Positions 53,024-61,309 of a DNA stretch of 64,000 bases are shown piece by piece (position 1 is the first letter of the stretch; the number at the start of each line of letters is the position of its first letter). Location: positions 222,606-286,605 of the forward strand of contig NZ_JAGDYP010000004.1 of assembly GCF_017565765.1 (NCBI RefSeq), given 5' to 3'. The notes under the pieces were generated by a model. The model ran no database searches, was not told the origin of the DNA, and worked only from the letters and a program-made list of their open reading frames with translations. Both the position numbers and the translations under genes were made by a program. The DNA comes from Capnocytophaga bilenii. GTDB taxonomy: Bacteria > Bacteroidota > Bacteroidia > Flavobacteriales > Flavobacteriaceae.

Positions 53024-54016
53024 TTATAATTGGCTGAGGTACCACTTCACTGTTTTCTGTATTCCTTCTTCAAATTGTAATGAAGGCTCCCACCCTAGCT
53101 CATTCTTTAGTTTCGTAGCGTCAATAGCATAACGAAGGTCGTGTCCTGCACGATCAGTTACAAAAGTAATGAGTTTTTCAGAAGTACCCTCTGGGCGACC
53201 TAATTGTTTATCCACCTCCTTGATAATTACCCTTACCAAGTCGATATTACGCCATTCGTTGAAGCCTCCAATATTGTAGGTGTCACCATCTTTCCCTTGG
53301 TGGAAGATCGTGTCAATAGCACGAGCGTGGTCTTCTACAAATAGCCAATCGCGTATATTTTCCCCTTTGCCATAAATAGGCAATGGTTTGTTATTCACTA
53401 TATTGTAAATACACACAGGTATTAACTTTTCTGGGTATTGGTGCGAACCATAATTATTAGAACAGTTAGAAATCACCACAGGTAATTTATAAGTATTATG
53501 GTAAGCCCGTACAAAGTGGTCTGATGAGGCTTTAGATGCCGAATAAGGTGATTGGGGGTCATAAGGCGTTTGCTCTGTAAAAAGAGTGTCGTCCATTTCT
53601 AATGCTCCATACACTTCATCAGTGGAAACGTGGTAAAAGCGCTTTCCTTGCATATGGTCTTTCCACGCCTCGCGAGCAGCCTGCAACAAGCTAAGCGTAC
53701 CCATCACATTAGTTTTCGCAAAGATGAAAGGGTCTTCTATACTTCTATCCACGTGACTTTCAGCAGCAAGGTGGATTATACCATCAATCTTCTTTTCGGC
53801 AATAAGCGTTTTCATTGCTTCGTAATCGCAAATATCCGCTTGTACAAAAGAATAATTAGGAGCTTGAGCCACATCGGCTACGTTGTCTAAGTTACCTGCA
53901 TAGGTAAGTTTATCCAAGTTGTAAATGTGATATTCAGGATATTTTGTTACAAATAACCTTACCACGTGAGAGCCTATAAAGCCAGCTCCTCCTGTAATCA
54001 AAATGTTTCTTTTCAT
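53024..54016 (-). CDS. rfbB: dTDP-glucose 4,6-dehydratase
   Basis: The 330-residue SDR enzyme makes dTDP-4-keto-6-deoxyglucose for deoxysugar synthesis. TGGAGFIGSHVV binds NAD, HLAAESHVDRSI and the catalytic YSASKASSDHFVRAYH are typical, and YGALEMDDTLFTEQTPYDPQ is the RmlB signature. No rmlA, C or D is adjacent. It converges on ftsQ. Confidence 0.95.
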   Translation of the reverse strand: MKRNILITGGAGFIGSHVVRLFVTKYPEYHIYNLDKLTYAGNLDNVADVAQAPNYSFVQADICDYEAMKTLIAEKKIDGIIHLAAESHVDRSIEDPFIFAKTNVMGTLSLLQAAREAWKDHMQGKRFYHVSTDEVYGALEMDDTLFTEQTPYDPQSPYSASKASSDHFVRAYHNTYKLPVVISNCSNNYGSHQYPEKLIPVCIYNIVNNKPLPIYGKGENIRDWLFVEDHARAIDTIFHQGKDGDTYNIGGFNEWRNIDLVRVIIKEVDKQLGRPEGTSEKLITFVTDRAGHDLRYAIDATKLKNELGWEPSLQFEEGIQKTVKWYLSQL

Positions 54017-54060
54017 TTATTTTATTTAGTGCTACGTTTGTTATATAATTCTAAAATTCA

Positions 54061-54270
54061 TTATTCGTCTAAATCTTCCTCCTGCATCAATTTCACCCAC
54101 ATATTAGAACCAAATATCAAGTCCTCAGCCTCTTTATTACTTATCATATATCGTGGAGGTCTCTTTTTATTCTCCATTATACAATCCCAAAGCGACTTCT
54201 TTTTCTCTTGAACTATCTCTTTTTCTTGCTCCATAACAACTTCAGGAGCTTCTAATATTGTTGCTTCCAT
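54061..54270 (-). CDS. Small hypothetical protein
   Basis: The 69-residue product is acidic (Glu-rich, ending in EEDLDE) with a basic middle (NKKRPPRYMISN). No signal or domain is recognised. It lies between GH92 and rfbB on the same strand with a 6-bp gap to GH92, so it may be cotranscribed. Coding is moderately supported by frame and spacing. Confidence 0.55.
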   Translation of the reverse strand: MEATILEAPEVVMEQEKEIVQEKKKSLWDCIMENKKRPPRYMISNKEAEDLIFGSNMWVKLMQEEDLDE

Positions 54271-54276
54271 AATGAT

Positions 54277-56820
54277 CTATTTATCTGTCATTTCAAACAC
54301 CAATTCGCCACCTTTCAGTAGGTCATCGTGCGAAATATACCATTGGTTATAAGCCTTGCCATTAAGCATAACCGATTTTACATATTTATTGTCTTTAGAC
54401 ACATTTTTAGCAATGATTGTAAAAGTCTTCCCATTAGGCAAATGTATAGTTACCTTATCAAATAGCGGGCGACCGAACTGGTATTCTCCCGAAGCAGGAT
54501 TCATAGGATATAAGCCCATTGCACTCCAAATATACCAAGCCGACATCTGTCCGCAATCCTCATTACCACTCAATCCGTTAGGAGTAGTGTTATACTGCGT
54601 TTGTAAGATACGATCCACCCAATACTGTGTTTTCTTAGGTTGCCCTGCCTCGTTAAACATATAAGCTATGTGGTGGCTTGGCTCGTTGCCGTGTGCATAT
54701 TGCCCTATAAGCCCAGATATATCTGCAGAAACATTATCTCCTGTAATTTCCGAACTTTCAGTAAAAAGTTTTTCCAAATGATTTAAAAAGAGCTCATTAC
54801 CACCAAACAAACTGATAAGTCCTTTTACATTATGAGGTACAAACCAACTGTGCTGCCAAGCGTTACCTTCGGTATAGTCGGTGTTTTCGCGGTGGTCAGA
54901 ACGCTTAGGGTCAAAAGGGGTACGCCATTTGCCATCAATGCTTTTTCCTCGCATAAAGCCCGTTTCTTTGTCAAATAAGTGAGCGTAGGCTTCTGAGCGT
55001 TTCAAGAAAAACTCAGCATCTTCTGTTTTGCCCAATGCCTTTGCCATTTGTGCTACACACCAATCGTCATAAGCGTATTCAAGCGTAATGGTTACCGATT
55101 CGTCTACCCCTGCATTATATGGTATATATCCATATTTTTTGTAAGCTTTTAGTCCACGTGCATCTTGCATCATTGTAGTTTTCATAGCCTCGTATGCCTT
55201 TTCAGCATCAAAGCCTCGTATGCCTTTTAGGTAGGCTTCAGCAATTACCGCAACCGAATGGTATCCTGTCATCGTATCAGTTTCATTGCCGTAAAGTGTC
55301 CAAACAGGCAATACCTTGTGCACCTGATAGTACGCCAGCATCGAGTTGATAATATCAGCAGTTACTTTAGGTTGCAAAAGCGTAAGCAGCGGGTGTTCAG
55401 CACGGAAAGTATCCCACAAAGAAAGCGTAGAGTAAGCCACACCCTCTGTTTTAGCAATAGAGTCATTTTCAAGCCTAAACTGCCCGTTCTTATCCGAGAA
55501 TGTTACAGGAGCTACCTGTGCGTGATAGAGAGCTGTATAGAAAATCGTTTTAAGCGAGTCTACAGGTGTTTCCACAACTATACTACTAAGCGTTTTTTCC
55601 CATTGTTGCTGAGTTTCTTCTTTCACTTTATTAAAATTAAGAGAATGAGATTCGTCAGCTATTTGTTGAATATGACTATTTTCTGAAGTCATTTTCATTC
55701 TTGATCTAAACATTGACTCATTACCACTCTTTAAACTTCCTATTGCTTTATCTACAAAATCAGCGCGCTGTTGTATTTTAGGATCATTAGTATCTGCCAT
55801 TTTTTCAAACCCTAAATTCTCTAAAGCATTATCTTCATTTACAGATGAAAGAGCCACTTTCACTTCAAGAATATCACTCTCATTATTAAAAAAAAACTGA
55901 CCTGAAGGAATCTGTCTCACTTTATCCAAGATATGAGGATTAGGCTCAAAAGTCATAAATGTTTCAACCTGTTTTTCCTTTTCTTTTTCTTTTATTTCTT
56001 GTACATATGCCTCTTCAATTTTTCTTACTCTATCTATTTGTTTGAGCTCATTAGGGTTTTTAGATGTAATGACCTTATTGAGATTTGCTTTTGTAATAGG
56101 TTTAGAAAACTGAATGGCAAAGTATACTTTTTGATTTTTAGCCCAGCCCTCACTATAGCGATAGCCTGTAATCAAATAGTCCGATTCTTGTTGTATATAG
56201 GTTACTATAGGGCTATCCCAGTTGATAGCAAATCCTAAGTTGAGGATTACCGATTGTTCCGCACCCTTTTCAAAAGTATAACGATGCACCGCGTAGCGTT
56301 GTGCAGCTGTAAGCTCTACATTCACCTTAGGGTCTTCTAAATACACCTGATAATAACCAGGTTCTGCTTTTTCGTTTTTATGACTATAGCGTGATTTATA
56401 AGGCACCATATCGCGAAACTCTTTGGCATTTACTGGGTATTGTTCTTTGCGCCCGTATTTCAGTGTGCTGAGGTCATATTCTTTAGTAGTAGGCATCAGC
56501 AAAATATCATTAAGGTCGCCGATACCCGTACCACTAAGGCTCAAATGCCCAAAACCTACCATCAAGCTATCGGAATGGTGATAGCCCGAGCACCAATCCC
56601 AATGGCTCAAACCATTCACAGGGCTCACCTGTATCATTCCAAAAGGCGTAGTAACCCCAGGGTAAGTATGCCCGTGCCCCCCCGTACCAATAAACGGATC
56701 TACATAGCTAATAAGCGGTTTTTGAGGTGCTTCATTCACCCCTTCATTCATAGTTTTAGGCTGATTACAAGCCCACAAGCAAGCACCTACCGCTGCCAAA
56801 TAAATATGTTTCAATTTCAT
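54277..56820 (-). CDS. GH92 alpha-mannosidase lipoprotein
   Basis: The 847-residue protein has a lipoprotein signal (GACLWAC, Cys18) followed by YVDPFIGTGGHGHTYPGVTT, the GH92 opening. Further motifs are TEGNAWQHSWFVPHN, GNEDCGQMSAWYIWSAMGLY and PMNPASGEY. GH92 enzymes are calcium-dependent exo-alpha-mannosidases of N-glycan and yeast mannan degradation. A Lys/Glu-rich insertion lies about residues 270-290. No SusC/D pair is near. A TATCTTTG box at 56850-56857 precedes it. Confidence 0.95.
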   Translation of the reverse strand: MKLKHIYLAAVGACLWACNQPKTMNEGVNEAPQKPLISYVDPFIGTGGHGHTYPGVTTPFGMIQVSPVNGLSHWDWCSGYHHSDSLMVGFGHLSLSGTGIGDLNDILLMPTTKEYDLSTLKYGRKEQYPVNAKEFRDMVPYKSRYSHKNEKAEPGYYQVYLEDPKVNVELTAAQRYAVHRYTFEKGAEQSVILNLGFAINWDSPIVTYIQQESDYLITGYRYSEGWAKNQKVYFAIQFSKPITKANLNKVITSKNPNELKQIDRVRKIEEAYVQEIKEKEKEKQVETFMTFEPNPHILDKVRQIPSGQFFFNNESDILEVKVALSSVNEDNALENLGFEKMADTNDPKIQQRADFVDKAIGSLKSGNESMFRSRMKMTSENSHIQQIADESHSLNFNKVKEETQQQWEKTLSSIVVETPVDSLKTIFYTALYHAQVAPVTFSDKNGQFRLENDSIAKTEGVAYSTLSLWDTFRAEHPLLTLLQPKVTADIINSMLAYYQVHKVLPVWTLYGNETDTMTGYHSVAVIAEAYLKGIRGFDAEKAYEAMKTTMMQDARGLKAYKKYGYIPYNAGVDESVTITLEYAYDDWCVAQMAKALGKTEDAEFFLKRSEAYAHLFDKETGFMRGKSIDGKWRTPFDPKRSDHRENTDYTEGNAWQHSWFVPHNVKGLISLFGGNELFLNHLEKLFTESSEITGDNVSADISGLIGQYAHGNEPSHHIAYMFNEAGQPKKTQYWVDRILQTQYNTTPNGLSGNEDCGQMSAWYIWSAMGLYPMNPASGEYQFGRPLFDKVTIHLPNGKTFTIIAKNVSKDNKYVKSVMLNGKAYNQWYISHDDLLKGGELVFEMTDK

Positions 56821-56849
56821 CTTATTACATTAACGGTTAATTAATGAGG

Positions 56850-56857
56850 CAAAGATA
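56850..56857 (-). promoter_or_regulatory. -7 box of the GH92 gene
   Basis: Minus-strand TATCTTTG, 30 bp before the ATG. Confidence 0.6.
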
Positions 56858-56947
56858 CAAAATAAAGTTTAATTATCACCCTCATAAGCATTATTTTTTA
56901 CTCACCCTCCGTGCCTTCTGAATTTATCTTCTACTATTATTCCTATA

Positions 56948-57324
56948 TTATTCATTGTTTATAAGTTTTATATCTTTTTCCAAAGCCTCTATTTCTTTTA
57001 AATCGTACAAATCGGCTTGTTGTGCCTCAAAATGTTTGCGTTTGCTATCAAACGCTTCATATACTTTGCCTCATAATCCTTCCCATCTGAAGCAGTTGTC
57101 AAATAATTTTTGACAACTGCTTTTTCATCTAATTCCTTATCTTCCAGAATGTTAATTATGTGATAGCTAATACTTTGCTTAGAGGTGTCAAAAAGGTCAG
57201 CCAGCTGATTTTGGTTCAGCCATATCGAGCCGTCTTTGGCATACAAAGCTATTTTTACTTTGTTGTCATTGGTCTTATAGATAATAATATCCTGATCTGT
57301 TTCCTTTGTTCTTTTACTACTCAT
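56948..57324 (-). pseudogene. Decayed RhuM-family gene with internal deletion
   Basis: The N-terminal 80 or so residues match RhuM (IIIYKTNDNKVKIALYAKDG, WLNQNQLADLFDTSKQSISY). The frame then shifts at a YEAK/YEAF junction near 57064. The other frame reads YEAFDSKRKHFEAQQADLYD and DLKEIEALEKDIKLINNE to a stop at 56948, which is the RhuM C terminus. About 200 middle residues are missing. RhuM genes are accessory virulence/defence-associated loci of unknown function. Confidence 0.8.
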
Positions 57325-57352
57325 TTTCTATTATCTTTTTTAGTTGTGAAAT

Positions 57353-57554
57353 TAGTACTGTTGCGTTATTCCTATCTTTACTAAAGAAAATTCTAATAAT
57401 ATTTATTTACTATTTGAAAAACAATATTTTAAAAATTGCTGTATGATGATTTGATAGTATTACTCAATTGAAATGTCAGAAAAATAAAATGGGTGTAAAT
57501 TATTGTATATCAATATCTTATAATAAAAAATTAAAAATCAACGCAACAGCAGTA
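57353..57554. mobile_element. 202-bp MITE-like element with flanking 9-bp direct repeats
   Basis: The left end TAGTACTGTTGCGTT and the reverse complement of the right end, TACTGCTGTTGCGTT, match at 13 of 15 positions. TTGTGAAAT lies directly outside both ends (57344-57352 and 57555-57563), a 9-bp target duplication. The interior is AT-rich and shows no transposase. It sits 29 bp upstream of the rhuM remnant's ATG. Confidence 0.75.
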
Positions 57555-57615
57555 TTGTGAAATAGCTTCATTTATATTTGCCGCTTTTTCCATAATTGCG
57601 ACTTATACGAAGTTG

Positions 57616-57623
57616 CAAAGATA
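57616..57623 (-). promoter_or_regulatory. -7 box, probably the original rhuM promoter
   Basis: Minus-strand TATCTTTG, now separated from the rhuM start by the 202-bp insertion. Confidence 0.45.
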
Positions 57624-57700
57624 TAAAAATAATGGTTATTTGTCAATAATCAATAATTAATTTTAGGTGCCGCCAATTCAAAATTCAAAATTTCCCCCCA

Positions 57701-57755
57701 GCGAACCTTGAGCGAAGGATGAGCGAAGGATAAGCGAAGGTTGAGCGAAGGATAA
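57701..57755. repeat. GCGAAGG-type minisatellite, five 11-bp units
   Basis: Five contiguous units: GCGAACCTTGA, GCGAAGGATGA, GCGAAGGATAA, GCGAAGGTTGA and GCGAAGGATAA. Third locus of the family; no REP-like hairpin here. Confidence 0.9.
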
Positions 57756-57830
57756 CACTTTTTTCTACGTACAAATCTCACAAATCCTACAAGTCCCAGC
57801 AATTCAGAATTCAAAATTCATAACTTTTCG

Positions 57831-57838
57831 TATATTTG
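57831..57838 (+). promoter_or_regulatory. -7 box of the helicase-nuclease gene
   Basis: TATATTTG, 53 bp before the ATG at 57891. Confidence 0.55.
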
Positions 57839-57890
57839 CATTTTATTTTCAAAGTGCAGTATAGTGCCCAATTTGCTTAATTATTGAAAA

Positions 57891-60800
57891 ATGTATACAA
57901 TTTATAACGCATCAGCAGGTTCAGGAAAAACCTATAGCCTCGTAAAGGCTTATTTAGCTATTATCCTCAAACAAACACCCAATTTCAAACAACTATTGGC
58001 TATAACGTTCACCAATAAAGCTGTTTTTGAAATGAAAAACCGTATTATTGAGTTATTAGGACTCTTTGCTTCCGATAAAGTAAAAGACCAAGAACCCTCT
58101 ATGTTCAAAGAACTCCGCCAAGAACTCGGTTTTACTGTCAATGAGTTGCAGCAACGTTCACAAAGAGCCTTGCAGTATATCCTGCACAATTATGCCTCCT
58201 TCAATATCAGCACTATAGATGCTTTCAATCACCAGCTCATACGTCATTTTTCTCACGATTTGCACCTCAATCCTTTCTTTGAAGTGCAGCTAGAGAGTAC
58301 TACTATTTTGCAGCAGGCAGTAGACAATTTGCTCAGCAGGGCAGGTACCGATAAGGCACTTACCCAATGGCTGATAGCCTTTTCCAATGAAAAAATTAAT
58401 GAAGATAAAAGCTGGGACACTACCCAAGAGCTGCTAAAGATAGCCCAGCTGCTCACCGTAGAAAACCACCACGAGGCACTGCAAACTCTCAAGGACAAAA
58501 CCTTAACCGATTTTGCAGCACTCAAGCACATTTTGCAGCAACACAAGCACACCGTGCCACAACTCATAACCCAAGAAGCCAACAACTTTTTAACACTGAT
58601 GAGCCAACACCAGCTCACCGCCAAAGAGTTTAACAGAGGCTATCCCTATAAATTCTTTGAAGATCCCACTTCGCTACCTCATAAAAAAATAGATAGTTGG
58701 GATACAGCTATATGGCAACAAAAGCTACTCAATGATGAAAAATTATATACCGATAAGGTAGGAAAAACACACGGCGCAATTATTGATAGTCTGCACCCTC
58801 AAATAAAACAACACTACTTGCATATCAAAAAGCTTTTTGCTTTTCGTAGTTTTATAGAAAATGCCCTCAAATACCTGCCACCATTAGCATTGCTCAACCA
58901 AATACAAGCCGAGATAAGCCTTATAAAAGACGAAGAAAATATACTACCTATATGGGAGTTTAACAGCGTGATTAGCAGCGAACTGATGAGTCAAGCCGAG
59001 CGATTTCCGCACGTAGTACCATTTATTTATGAGCGTATAGGCGAAAAATTCAGACATTATTTTATAGATGAATTTCAAGACACTTCAGTATTGCAATGGA
59101 AAAACCTCCTGCCGCTGGTAAAAAACGCCTTGCAGAGCGAAGAAGACGGACAAGTAGGGTCGTTGTTATTGGTAGGCGATGCCAAACAGTCCATTTACCG
59201 ATGGCGAGGAGGCAAAGCCGAACAATTTATCAGCTTGTACGAACAACAAAGCCACCCTTTTGATGTGGAGTTACACCTGCAACACCTTACCGAAAATTAC
59301 CGCAGTTTACCACAGATTATCAATTTTAACAACGCCTTCTTTGCCTCGGTAGCAAGCGAATTTGAAACCGAAACTTATAGGAAATTATACGAGAACGCCC
59401 AGCAGCAGTACCCCAAAAGCAAGGAAAACCAACACTTGCCCGAAGGCTATGTGGAAGTAACTTTTGTTTCTACCAAATCCGACGAATCTGAAGAATCCGA
59501 CCAACCCAATACCGAATTAGATTCCCCCATAGGAATCACCCAGCGCGAACTGATATATTGCGAGCAAGTATTACAAAAAATACAACACGCCCTTGCTGCA
59601 GGAGCCGCTTATAAAGATATTACGGTACTTACCCGCTACAATCGTGAGGGGGCAGCCGTAGCCGCTTATTTATCACAACATACTATAAAGGTGATCTCGC
59701 CCGATTCGTTATTGCTAAAAAATGTGCCTGCGGTGCAGTTCCTCATCGCCTTATTGCGATTGTTATACCAGCCCGAAAGCCAACAGCTAAAGCTCGCTAT
59801 GTTGTTTGATTATTTACGATTAGGACGCATTGCCGATGCCGATGCCCATCAGTTTTTAAGCACCTATGTAAATGCTCCCGTAGAGACCTTTTTTAGCGAG
59901 TTTGGTTTTTCAGCCGAAAAGTTTAATGAATATTCGTTGTATGAAGGGGTAGCCTTTGCTGTGCAGTGTTTTAATTTGCCTCATAAAGAAGCAACCGAGC
60001 CTATGGCTTCTGATGCTTATTTGTCGGACTTTATCAATCTGTTGTTTGATTTCAAAAATGCCCGCAAAGGAGGCTTGTCAGATTTTTTAGAATATTGGAA
60101 CGAAAAACAAGAAGAGCTCAGCATCAGCCTGCCCGAAGGATTAGATGCCGTTACCATACTTTCGGTACATAAGAGCAAAGGACTTTCAGCCCCCGTGATT
60201 ATTTATCCTTTTGCCGATAACGTACTAAAGAAACCGCGTACCGAAATGTTGTGGTGTCCCGTTTTGCCCGAAGAGTTTGCGGGATTTACTCATTTATTGG
60301 TGGGCAGCAACAAGAGTATGGAGCAGTATGAGCCTACGCAGTCCATTTACCAACAGTTTCAAGAAGAACAGTTGCTCGATAATCTCAATGTACTATATGT
60401 AGCCCTCACCCGTCCTATATCGATGTTATATGTGATTAGTGCTTTGCCTGAAGTAACAACTGAAAAAGCAGCCGAAAAAGTAACCTATGGTACCCTCTTA
60501 GAAAAATACCTCAGTAGCAGCAAGGCAACTTTTACTGAAACTCCCACTGCCAGCATTTATGCCATAGGCACACCAGCGATGTCACCCGTCAAAGAAACCA
60601 AAAAGAACGAAGAAGGAGTGGTGTATTTTCAGCAAAGATGGGCAACACCGCAGTACAAGATAGCCACAGGAGCTTCGTTGTTATGGGACACCCACCAGCA
60701 AGAAGCCATAGAGCGAGGAAATATCATTCACCAGCTATTGGCAAACATATATTATGCCGAAGACTTACCCCAAGTACTTGCCGATGCTCAAGAAGAAGGA

Positions 60801-61133
60801 ATGCTCTCGGCAGCCCAAGTAGCACTATTAGCCCCCCCACTACAACAGTTGCTTACTGACGAGAAACTGAAACCTTTTTACACACATTCCTATAATTATT
60901 GGAATGAGCGAGAGTTTATAGACCAGCGAGGGCGTTATTATCGTCCCGATAGGTTAGCCTATGATGCCAATAAACGAGAAATATTTATAATAGATTATAA
61001 AACAGGCGAACCACAACCGCAGTATGCACAGCAGTTGGCTTATTACGCTCACAATTTAGAAACTTTAGGCTGGAAAGTAAAAGCTAAATACTTGGTATAC
61101 ATAGCTACCAACGAAGTAATATTGTTAAAATGA
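57891..61133 (+). CDS. AddA/RecB-like UvrD helicase with C-terminal nuclease
   Basis: The 1080-residue protein starts with Walker A NASAGSGKTYSLV (6-18) and has FIDEFQDTSVLQ, GDAKQSIYRWRGG and TENYRS of superfamily 1 helicases. The C-terminal 150 residues carry the PD-(D/E)xK nuclease core RPDRLAYDANKREIF and IIDYKTGE. It should process double-strand breaks in recombination repair, as AddA does. The usual partner, an AddB-like nuclease, is not next to it in this window. It has its own -7 box and follows the repeat region. Confidence 0.92.
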   Translation: MYTIYNASAGSGKTYSLVKAYLAIILKQTPNFKQLLAITFTNKAVFEMKNRIIELLGLFASDKVKDQEPSMFKELRQELGFTVNELQQRSQRALQYILHNYASFNISTIDAFNHQLIRHFSHDLHLNPFFEVQLESTTILQQAVDNLLSRAGTDKALTQWLIAFSNEKINEDKSWDTTQELLKIAQLLTVENHHEALQTLKDKTLTDFAALKHILQQHKHTVPQLITQEANNFLTLMSQHQLTAKEFNRGYPYKFFEDPTSLPHKKIDSWDTAIWQQKLLNDEKLYTDKVGKTHGAIIDSLHPQIKQHYLHIKKLFAFRSFIENALKYLPPLALLNQIQAEISLIKDEENILPIWEFNSVISSELMSQAERFPHVVPFIYERIGEKFRHYFIDEFQDTSVLQWKNLLPLVKNALQSEEDGQVGSLLLVGDAKQSIYRWRGGKAEQFISLYEQQSHPFDVELHLQHLTENYRSLPQIINFNNAFFASVASEFETETYRKLYENAQQQYPKSKENQHLPEGYVEVTFVSTKSDESEESDQPNTELDSPIGITQRELIYCEQVLQKIQHALAAGAAYKDITVLTRYNREGAAVAAYLSQHTIKVISPDSLLLKNVPAVQFLIALLRLLYQPESQQLKLAMLFDYLRLGRIADADAHQFLSTYVNAPVETFFSEFGFSAEKFNEYSLYEGVAFAVQCFNLPHKEATEPMASDAYLSDFINLLFDFKNARKGGLSDFLEYWNEKQEELSISLPEGLDAVTILSVHKSKGLSAPVIIYPFADNVLKKPRTEMLWCPVLPEEFAGFTHLLVGSNKSMEQYEPTQSIYQQFQEEQLLDNLNVLYVALTRPISMLYVISALPEVTTEKAAEKVTYGTLLEKYLSSSKATFTETPTASIYAIGTPAMSPVKETKKNEEGVVYFQQRWATPQYKIATGASLLWDTHQQEAIERGNIIHQLLANIYYAEDLPQVLADAQEEGMLSAAQVALLAPPLQQLLTDEKLKPFYTHSYNYWNEREFIDQRGRYYRPDRLAYDANKREIFIIDYKTGEPQPQYAQQLAYYAHNLETLGWKVKAKYLVYIATNEVILLK

Positions 61134-61151
61134 TGTTAATTGTGTAAAACC

Positions 61152-61184
61152 TTGTGGTAGTGTAAAAATAATATTGTATTTTTG
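61152..61184 (+). promoter_or_regulatory. Promoter of the giant surface protein
   Basis: TTG (61152-61154) and TATTTTTG (61177-61184) are 22 bp apart. A long leader of about 120 nt follows before the ATG. Confidence 0.55.
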
Positions 61185-61205
61185 CCCTGTGTATTGTGTG
61201 GAGAT

Positions 61206-61272
61206 GAGTCGTTAGTGATTAGTAGCTAGTCGTTAGATTGCTACGACCAACAGCTAACGACCAACGATTAAA
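61206..61272. repeat. GTCGTTAG-type repeats in the leader, possible hairpin
   Basis: AGTCGTTAG occurs twice in plus orientation and CTAACGACC once as its complement, so the leader can fold into a stem. Such short words are frequent in flavobacterial intergenic DNA. Confidence 0.5.
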
Positions 61273-61309
61273 TAAAGTATCTAACAATTTTTTTATATAT
61301 TATAATAGT

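Larger units (their letters stand above)
57325..57890. other. 566-bp intergenic region with MITE-like element and repeats
   Basis: It contains the 57353-57554 element, a minus-strand TATCTTTG box at 57616-57623, the AATTCAAAATT words, an 11-bp array at 57701-57755 and the helicase promoter. No intact gene is seen. Confidence 0.75.
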
